NCBI RefSeq assembly: GCF_017377775.1
Contig: NZ_JAFVLN010000002.1
Coordinates: 372,001-436,000 of the forward strand
Reading direction: 5' to 3'
Source: Streptomyces sp. VRA16 Mangrove soil
GTDB taxonomy: Bacteria; Actinomycetota; Actinomycetes; Streptomycetales; Streptomycetaceae
DNA length: 64,000 nt
This document shows, piece after piece, positions 58,692 through 64,000 of this stretch. Made by a program: the position numbers and the translations under genes. The notes below the pieces were generated by a model, which was given only the letters and a program-made list of their open reading frames with translations, did no database searches and was not told the origin of the DNA. The first letter of the stretch is position 1, and every line of letters begins with the position of its first letter.

Positions 58692-59516
58692 ATGACCCCC
58701 GCTCACCAGGCCGACCAGACCTCCCGTACGCCCGCGAAGGCAGCCTCCGAGGCCCCCGAGAGCGCGGCGAGCAGCAGGGCCGCGGCCCAACGCCTCAAGA
58801 TGCGCCGTGAGCTCGCGGCCGCGGCGATGGAGCTCTTCGCCACGAAGGGGTACGAGGCGACGACGGTCGACGAGATCGCCGCGACGGCCGGGGTCGCCCG
58901 GCGCACCTTCTTCCGGCACTTCCGCTCCAAGGAAGAGGCGATCTTCCCGGACCACGACGACACCCTGGTCCGCGCCGAGGCGGTGCTGAACGCGGCGCCG
59001 CCGCTTGAGCACCCGCTGGACACGGTCTGCCGCGGCATCAAGGAAGTCATGAAGATGTACGCGGCCTCGCCGTCGGTGTCGGTGGAGCGCTACCGGCTGA
59101 CCCGTGAGGTGCCCACGCTGCGCGAGCGCGAGATCGCCTCGGTCGCCCGGTACGAGCGGCTGTTCACGCGCTATCTGCTCGGCCACTTCGACGAGCAGGC
59201 CCACCACGACGGAAACGACGACCCGCTGCTCGCCGAGGTCGCCGCGTCGGCCGTCGTGACCGCCCACAACCACGTGCTGCGGCGCTGGCTGCGGGCGGGC
59301 GGCCAGGGTGACCTGGAGACCCAGCTCGACCACGCCTTCGCGATCGTGCGGCGCACGTTCGGCACCGGCATCGGCGCGGGCCGCACGCCGGCCGTCCCCG
59401 CGGCTCCGGCCGCGCAGGTGGCGCACTCGGGCGAGGTGCTGGTGACGGTGGCCCGCACCGACGCGCCCCTGACCGAGGTCATGCGGACCATCGAAGAGGC
59501 GCTCAGGAACCGCTGA
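58692..59516 (+). CDS. TetR-family regulator
   Basis: A 274-residue regulator. The helix-turn-helix (RRELAAAAMELFATKGYEATTVDEIAATAGVARRTFFRHFRSKEEAIF) is at about 35-85. The ligand domain follows and ends with a variable tail (TLTEVMRTIEEALRNR type). It follows the double dehydrogenase gene and precedes ccr, so it probably controls the ethylmalonyl-CoA genes. The ATG at 58692 lies within 6 bases of the dyad. A start within the dyad (58674) is also possible; a leaderless transcript would fit because no ribosome site is visible. Confidence 0.9.
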   Translation: MTPAHQADQTSRTPAKAASEAPESAASSRAAAQRLKMRRELAAAAMELFATKGYEATTVDEIAATAGVARRTFFRHFRSKEEAIFPDHDDTLVRAEAVLNAAPPLEHPLDTVCRGIKEVMKMYAASPSVSVERYRLTREVPTLREREIASVARYERLFTRYLLGHFDEQAHHDGNDDPLLAEVAASAVVTAHNHVLRRWLRAGGQGDLETQLDHAFAIVRRTFGTGIGAGRTPAVPAAPAAQVAHSGEVLVTVARTDAPLTEVMRTIEEALRNR

Positions 59517-59579
59517 CGGGGCGTTTCGCTCCAGGGCGGGTGTGTGGTTCCGGGTCAGCCGCCGCGCCGGCCGGGAGCG

Positions 59580-59616
59580 CGGCGATGAATCGCGCGGCCG
59601 GCCCGGTTCATCGCCG
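59580..59616. terminator. Hairpin between TetR and GNAT genes
   Basis: CGGCGATGAA (59580-59589) pairs perfectly with TTCATCGCCG (59607-59616) around a GC-rich loop. It lies between the convergent TetR and GNAT genes. Confidence 0.6.
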
Positions 59617-59674
59617 GCGCCCGTGCATTTCCCACCGTTGAAAGGGAGTTGGGGACGTCCGGGCTCCGCCCGCC

Positions 59675-60310
59675 TCACCCCCGGTACACACACTCCGCCA
59701 GCGTCGCGTGCTGGCGCCACCCGAGCTCCCGGTAGAGCGCCCGGCCGGCCGGCGTGGCCCCCAACACCCCGCGCACCGCGCCCAGTTCGACGGCCCGGTC
59801 GGCGAGCGCGCGCATCACGAACGCGCCGAGCCCGCGCCGCCGGTGCGCCTCCTGCGTCCTGATCCGGTCCACGACCGCATCCTCCCCGAGGAGCGCCAGC
59901 TGCCCCGCGGCCGCCGGCCCGCCCGCGGCGTGCCGCACCCGGACCCGTACGACGTCGCCCGCCCTCTCCACGTGCGCCGTGTACCCCGCGGGGGCGGTGG
60001 CCCCGGTGGCCGTCAGATCGACCGCCATCAAGTACCCGGTCTCGCTGCGGGCGACCTCCCAGCCCGGGGTGATCCAGGGCTCGACCTCGTCCGGCTCGGC
60101 GGGCATCTTCATCCAGGTCCGCGGCACGGTCACCGCCTCCGCCGCGGCACGCACCGCGGCCCGCGAGGCCTCCGGCAGCACATGGCGCCCGACTTCGGCG
60201 GGGTCGTCGGCGACCTCGATGTAGTACCCCCAGGGCCGCTCGGCGGGCGGCGGGGTCCCCCGCGACACCGCCCAGCCCGCCACCCAGGTCCTGACCATGT
60301 CGTCGACCAT
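59675..60310 (-). CDS. GNAT acetyltransferase
   Basis: A 211-residue GNAT protein. The C-terminal core is clear: VVDRIRTQEAHRRRGLGAFVMRALADRAVELGAVRGVLGATPAGRALYRELGWRQHATLAECVYRG, with the acetyl-CoA loop RRRGLG. The N-terminal half is less conserved. The substrate is unknown. The start is ATG 60308-60310; two ATAGGCACCA direct repeats lie just upstream. Confidence 0.87.
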   Translation of the reverse strand: MVDDMVRTWVAGWAVSRGTPPPAERPWGYYIEVADDPAEVGRHVLPEASRAAVRAAAEAVTVPRTWMKMPAEPDEVEPWITPGWEVARSETGYLMAVDLTATGATAPAGYTAHVERAGDVVRVRVRHAAGGPAAAGQLALLGEDAVVDRIRTQEAHRRRGLGAFVMRALADRAVELGAVRGVLGATPAGRALYRELGWRQHATLAECVYRG

Positions 60311-60324
60311 CGAACCTCCCGGTC

Positions 60325-60351
60325 ATAGGCACCAGCCAGTAATAGGCACCA
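60325..60351. promoter_or_regulatory. ATAGGCACCA direct repeats before GNAT gene
   Basis: Two identical 10-mers, start to start 17 bases, in the leader of the GNAT gene. Spacing near 1.6 helix turns. Function inferred as operator only. Confidence 0.45.
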
Positions 60352-60484
60352 ACCGGTAGAGAACATTACGTCGCGCATGGGACCCCGTCAGGAGAACTCC
60401 ACTTCCCGCGCCGCAGCCGCATGGCACTGCGTGCCACGCCAGGCACCCTTCCGTCGCCGCGACCCATCCGCATCCGGACCCACG

Positions 60485-60548
60485 TGATCGATCATCGATC
60501 CCTTCAGGCGGCCGGAACCCGCCCCTGACCACGGATGATCGATCATCG
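60485..60548. promoter_or_regulatory. Paired TGATCGATCATCG sites upstream of ccr
   Basis: TGATCGATCATCG occurs at 60485-60497 and 60536-60548, 51 bases apart (about five helical turns). Each contains the TGATCGATCA palindrome. The second lies within the perfect 14-base palindrome GATGATCGATCATC at 60534-60547. The pair sits 326 bases before the ccr start. Confidence 0.6.
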
Positions 60549-60873
60549 CTCGCCTGAACCGTAAAGATTTCATCTGAGCGAAATCAATGGCACGCAGTGC
60601 CTTGTCAGCTGTCACGGTGTGCCATACGTTGAAGGAGTCCGGGCGGCCGGCGTGCAGAGAACTTCCGTACGCAGGCTGTCCCCACGAAGCACGACAGACG
60701 TGCCCCGTGCGCCCGGACGCCTGCGTCACAGGCAACCTTCCGCGCCACACCAAGCGCTGCCACAGCACCACCCGCCGAACCGACGGCACACCCTCACCAG
60801 CACCACCGCAGCCATAGCTCAGCCACACCCACGACCAGCGTTTCCCTCAACGCTCTTCGCCGGAGGCAACACC

Positions 60874-62211
60874 GTGAAGGACATCCTGGACGCGATTCAG
60901 TCGCAGACCGCCACGTCTGCCGACTTCGCCGCCCTGCCGATCCCCGACTCGTACCGCGCGATCACCGTGCACAAGGACGAGACGGAGATGTTCGAAGGGC
61001 TCACCACCCGCGAGAAGGACCCCCGCAAGTCGATCCACCTAGACGAGGTCCCGGTGCCGGAGCTGGGCCCCGGCGAGGCACTCGTCGCGGTCATGGCGTC
61101 CTCCGTGAACTACAACTCGGTGTGGACCTCGATCTTCGAGCCGCTCTCCACCTTCGGGTTCCTGGAGCGCTACGGCCGCACCAACGAGCTGGCCAAGCGC
61201 CACGACCTGCCGTACCACATCATCGGCTCCGACCTCGCGGGCGTCGTGCTGCGCACCGGCCCCGGCGTCAACGCCTGGCAGCCCGGCGACGAGGTCGTCG
61301 CGCACTGCCTGAGCGTCGAGCTGGAGTCCTCCGACGGCCACAACGACACGATGCTCGACCCCGAGCAGCGCATCTGGGGCTTCGAGACGAACTTCGGCGG
61401 TCTCGCCGAGATCGCACTCGTCAAGTCCAACCAGCTGATGCCCAAGCCCGACCACCTCAGCTGGGAGGAGGCAGCCGCTCCCGGCCTCGTGAACTCCACC
61501 GCGTACCGCCAGCTGGTGTCGAAGAACGGCGCCGGCATGAAGCAGGGCGACAACGTCCTGATCTGGGGCGCGAGCGGCGGACTCGGCTCGTACGCCACGC
61601 AGTTCGCCCTGGCCGGCGGCGCCAACCCGATCTGTGTCGTCTCCAGCGAGCAGAAGGCGGACATCTGCCGCTCGATGGGCGCCGAGGCGATCATCGACCG
61701 CAGCGCCGAGGGCTACAAGTTCTGGAAGGACGAGCAGACCCAGGACCCCAAGGAGTGGAAGCGCTTCGGCAAGCGCATCCGCGAGCTCACCGGCGGCGAG
61801 GACATCGACATCGTCTTCGAGCACCCCGGCCGCGAGACCTTCGGCGCCTCGGTGTTCGTGACCCGCAAGGGCGGCACCATCACCACCTGCGCCTCGACCT
61901 CGGGCTACATGCACGAGTACGACAACCGCTACCTGTGGATGTCCCTGAAGCGCATCATCGGCTCGCACTTCGCCAACTACCGCGAGGCGTGGGAGGCCAA
62001 CCGCCTGATCGCCAAGGGCAAGATCCACCCGACGCTCTCGAAGGTCTACTCCCTGGAGGAGACCGGCCAGGCCGCCCACGACGTGCACCGCAACGCCCAC
62101 CAGGGCAAGGTCGGCGTGCTCTGCCTCGCCCCCGAGGAGGGCCTCGGCGTGCGCGACCCGGAGAAGCGGGCGCAGCACATCGACGCCATCAACCGGTTCC
62201 GCAACATCTGA
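60874..62211 (+). CDS. ccr: Crotonyl-CoA carboxylase/reductase
   Basis: A 445-residue NADPH-dependent enzyme that carboxylates crotonyl-CoA to ethylmalonyl-CoA. Family residues are present: NYNSVW (Asn), WGFETNFGG (Phe/Glu), ENVLIWGASGGLGSYATQFAL-type NADPH site (WGASGGLGSYATQ) and IIGSHFANY (His). Length matches the family. GTG 60874 follows CGGAGGCAAC. It feeds the ethylmalonyl-CoA pathway and extender-unit supply. meaA starts 22 bases downstream, so they form an operon. Confidence 0.96.
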   Translation: MKDILDAIQSQTATSADFAALPIPDSYRAITVHKDETEMFEGLTTREKDPRKSIHLDEVPVPELGPGEALVAVMASSVNYNSVWTSIFEPLSTFGFLERYGRTNELAKRHDLPYHIIGSDLAGVVLRTGPGVNAWQPGDEVVAHCLSVELESSDGHNDTMLDPEQRIWGFETNFGGLAEIALVKSNQLMPKPDHLSWEEAAAPGLVNSTAYRQLVSKNGAGMKQGDNVLIWGASGGLGSYATQFALAGGANPICVVSSEQKADICRSMGAEAIIDRSAEGYKFWKDEQTQDPKEWKRFGKRIRELTGGEDIDIVFEHPGRETFGASVFVTRKGGTITTCASTSGYMHEYDNRYLWMSLKRIIGSHFANYREAWEANRLIAKGKIHPTLSKVYSLEETGQAAHDVHRNAHQGKVGVLCLAPEEGLGVRDPEKRAQHIDAINRFRNI

Positions 62212-62233
62212 ACTCCCGGGGGAGACAGATCTC

Positions 62234-64000
62234 ATGACTGAGCGTCAGAAGGACCGGCCGTGGCTCATGCGCACGTACGCCGGCCATTCCACGGCGGAGG
62301 CGTCCAACGAGCTGTACCGCCGCAACCTCGCCAAGGGCCAGACGGGTCTGTCGGTCGCCTTCGACCTGCCGACCCAGACGGGGTACGACCCGGACCACAT
62401 CCTCGCGCGGGGTGAGGTCGGCCGCGTGGGCGTCCCGGTGTCCCATCTCGGCGACATGCGGCGGCTGTTCCAGGACATCCCCCTGGAGCAGATGAACACC
62501 TCGATGACGATCAACGCCACCGCCATGTGGCTTCTGGCGCTCTATCAGGTCGTCGCGGAGGAGCAGGGCGTGGACATCGCCACGCTCCAGGGCACGACGC
62601 AGAACGACATCGTCAAGGAGTACCTGTCCCGGGGGACGCACGTCTTCCCGCCGGGCCCCTCGCTCCGGCTGACGACGGACATGATCGCCTACACGGTGTC
62701 CCACATCCCCAAGTGGAACCCGATCAACATCTGCTCGTACCACCTTCAGGAGGCGGGGGCCACTCCGGTCCAGGAGATCGCGTACGCGATGTCCACCGCC
62801 ATCGCCGTTCTCGATGCCGTACGCGACTCAGGGCAGGTCCCCGCCGAGAAGTTCGGGGACGTCGTGGCCCGTATCTCCTTCTTTGTGAACGCGGGAGTCC
62901 GCTTCATCGAGGAGATGTGCAAGATGCGGGCGTTCGGGCGGATCTGGGACCAGATCACGCGCGAGCGGTACGGCATCGAGAACGCGAAGCAGCGCCGCTT
63001 CCGGTACGGCGTTCAGGTCAACTCGCTGGGCCTGACCGAGGCCCAGCCGGAGAACAACGTCCAGCGCATCGTCCTAGAAATGCTGGCCGTGACCCTCTCG
63101 AAGGACGCGCGCGCCCGCGCCGTCCAACTCCCGGCCTGGAACGAGGCGTTGGGCCTCCCCCGCCCCTGGGACCAGCAGTGGTCGCTGCGGATCCAGCAGG
63201 TTCTCGCCCACGAGAGCGACCTGCTGGAGTACGAGGACATCTTCGCGGGCTCGCACGTCATCGAGAAGAAGGTCGACGAGCTGGTCGCCGACTCGCTGGC
63301 CGAGATCGAGCGGATCCAGGAGATGGGCGGCGCGATGGCCGCCGTGGAGTCGGGCTACCTCAAGTCGCAGCTCGTCTCCTCGCACGCCGAGCGCCGGGCC
63401 CGGATCGAGGGCGGCGAGGAGAAGATCGTCGGCGTCAACATCTACGAGACGACCGAGCCGAACCCGCTCACCGCCGACCTGGACACCGCGATCATGACGG
63501 TGGACCACGGCGTCGAGGCGCGGGTGGTCTCCGCCATCGAGGAGTGGCGCACGACGCGTCAGGAGTCGACCGACCGCCAGGGCATGGGTGACCCGTTCCA
63601 CTACCCGACCACCGGCCAGGCGCTGGAGCGCCTCAAGGAGGCCGCGGCGGGCACGGAGAACCTCATGGAGGCCACCCTGGAGTGCGCCCGGGCCGGCGTC
63701 ACGACCGGCGAGTGGTCCGAGGCGCTGCGCGAGGTGTTCGGCGAGTTCCGGGCGCCCACGGGCGTCTCGTCGGCGCCGGTCGCGGTGACCGCGGAGGAGG
63801 GCACGCCGCTCGCCCTCGTCCGCGAGAAGGTCCGCCGCACCGGTGACGAGCTGGGCGGCAAGCTCCGCCTGCTGGTCGGCAAGCCGGGCCTGGACGGTCA
63901 CTCGAACGGTGCCGAGCAGATCGCGGTCCGTGCCCGCGACGCCGGCTTCGAGGTGGTCTACCAGGGCATCCGGCTGACCCCTGACCAGATCGTGTCCGCC
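62234..64000 (+). CDS. meaA: Ethylmalonyl-CoA mutase MeaA (partial)
   Basis: The 589 codons present run to the window edge. The mutase TIM-barrel domain shows RTYAGHSTAEASNELYRRNLAKGQTGLSVAFDLPTQTGYD, MNTSMTINATAMWLLALYQ and CSYHLQEAGATPVQEIAYA. The cobalamin domain starts near residue 540, with LLVGKPGLDGHSNGAEQIAVRARDAGFEVVYQGI (DxHxxG). MeaA converts ethylmalonyl- to methylsuccinyl-CoA. ATG 62234; its gap to ccr is 22 bases. The last residues of the B12 domain are beyond the window. Confidence 0.95.
   Translation, partial: MTERQKDRPWLMRTYAGHSTAEASNELYRRNLAKGQTGLSVAFDLPTQTGYDPDHILARGEVGRVGVPVSHLGDMRRLFQDIPLEQMNTSMTINATAMWLLALYQVVAEEQGVDIATLQGTTQNDIVKEYLSRGTHVFPPGPSLRLTTDMIAYTVSHIPKWNPINICSYHLQEAGATPVQEIAYAMSTAIAVLDAVRDSGQVPAEKFGDVVARISFFVNAGVRFIEEMCKMRAFGRIWDQITRERYGIENAKQRRFRYGVQVNSLGLTEAQPENNVQRIVLEMLAVTLSKDARARAVQLPAWNEALGLPRPWDQQWSLRIQQVLAHESDLLEYEDIFAGSHVIEKKVDELVADSLAEIERIQEMGGAMAAVESGYLKSQLVSSHAERRARIEGGEEKIVGVNIYETTEPNPLTADLDTAIMTVDHGVEARVVSAIEEWRTTRQESTDRQGMGDPFHYPTTGQALERLKEAAAGTENLMEATLECARAGVTTGEWSEALREVFGEFRAPTGVSSAPVAVTAEEGTPLALVREKVRRTGDELGGKLRLLVGKPGLDGHSNGAEQIAVRARDAGFEVVYQGIRLTPDQIVSA

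Larger units (their letters stand above)
60311..60873. other. Divergent regulatory region before ccr
   Basis: No convincing gene. It holds two ATAGGCACCA copies (60325-60334, 60342-60351), two TGATCGATCATCG copies (60485-60497, 60536-60548) and a GGCAC-GCA-GTGCC dyad near 60590-60602. The rest is a long C-rich leader for ccr. Confidence 0.6.

Noticed and set aside
56789..64000. A biosynthetic gene cluster, suggested by ccr
   Set aside because: No polyketide synthase, NRPS or tailoring genes are present; the set fits primary ethylmalonyl-CoA metabolism.

Overview
The window is high-GC actinobacterial chromosome, almost certainly Streptomyces. Coding density is high, GTG and TTG starts are common, and ribosome sites are strong AAGGAGG/GGAGG types. 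The gene families point the same way: gas vesicle genes in the gvpO-A-F-G-Y-Z-J order, BaeRF2, DUF6158, GAF-ANTAR, a SigB-type sigma factor, crotonyl-CoA carboxylase/reductase and MeaA. From memory, the layout resembles the S. coelicolor arm region around the gvp and ccr/meaA genes; no alignment was run. I saw no rRNA, tRNA, CRISPR, insertion sequence or intact prophage.

Layout. (1) 1-2 kb: a MoxR-like AAA ATPase, cut by the window edge, diverges from a caspase-like DUF6345 protein. (2) 2-10 kb: an amino-acid permease, a membrane alkaline-phosphatase-superfamily protein, a degenerate resolvase-like protein, a metallo-beta-lactamase (MBL) hydrolase plus DedA pair, and an NAPE-PLD-like hydrolase coupled to an aminotransferase-fold protein that contains no lysine. 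(3) 10-18 kb: a signalling and stress island with GAF-ANTAR, PAS-GAF, SigB-type sigma, DUF2795, CBS, PfpI, AraC, DUF6158 and BaeRF2 proteins. (4) 18-22.5 kb: an ABC-F ATPase, a PAP2-lipid kinase fusion and a methyltransferase. (5) 22.6-31 kb: a shortened gas vesicle cluster, a LigD-type polymerase, an animal-like transketolase and an NDH-2-like flavoprotein. (6) 31-40 kb: mixed small genes, a GntR regulator, a DUF5107-TPR protein, a broken arginase gene, a GNAT acetyltransferase, small envelope proteins and a secreted CocE-type hydrolase. (7) 40-46 kb: four peptidases in one apparent operon (M55, M20, S9, S66), with a DasR-like site upstream. (8) 46-56 kb: methyltransferase, SpoIIE phosphatase, an MFS exporter fused to Ig-like domains, SRPBCC, a radical SAM gene with a perfect LexA-type box, a secreted tripeptidyl aminopeptidase, RidA and a HEAT protein. 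(9) 56.8-64 kb: the ethylmalonyl-CoA pathway, with a double 3-hydroxyacyl-CoA dehydrogenase, TetR regulator, GNAT, ccr and meaA (cut by the window edge).

How parts work together. The last block carries acetoacetyl/crotonyl-CoA toward ethylmalonyl- and methylsuccinyl-CoA, supplying C2 assimilation and polyketide extender units. The peptidase block looks like turnover of cell-wall or D-amino-acid peptides. The 10-18 kb island and the SpoIIE protein fit anti-sigma and stress signalling. Three gene remnants (arginase, esterase, GNAT) show local decay. The best candidates for unusual biology are the divergent MoxR/caspase-like pair with its propeptide-like tail, and the lysine-free aminotransferase-fold protein translationally coupled to an NAPE-PLD-like hydrolase.
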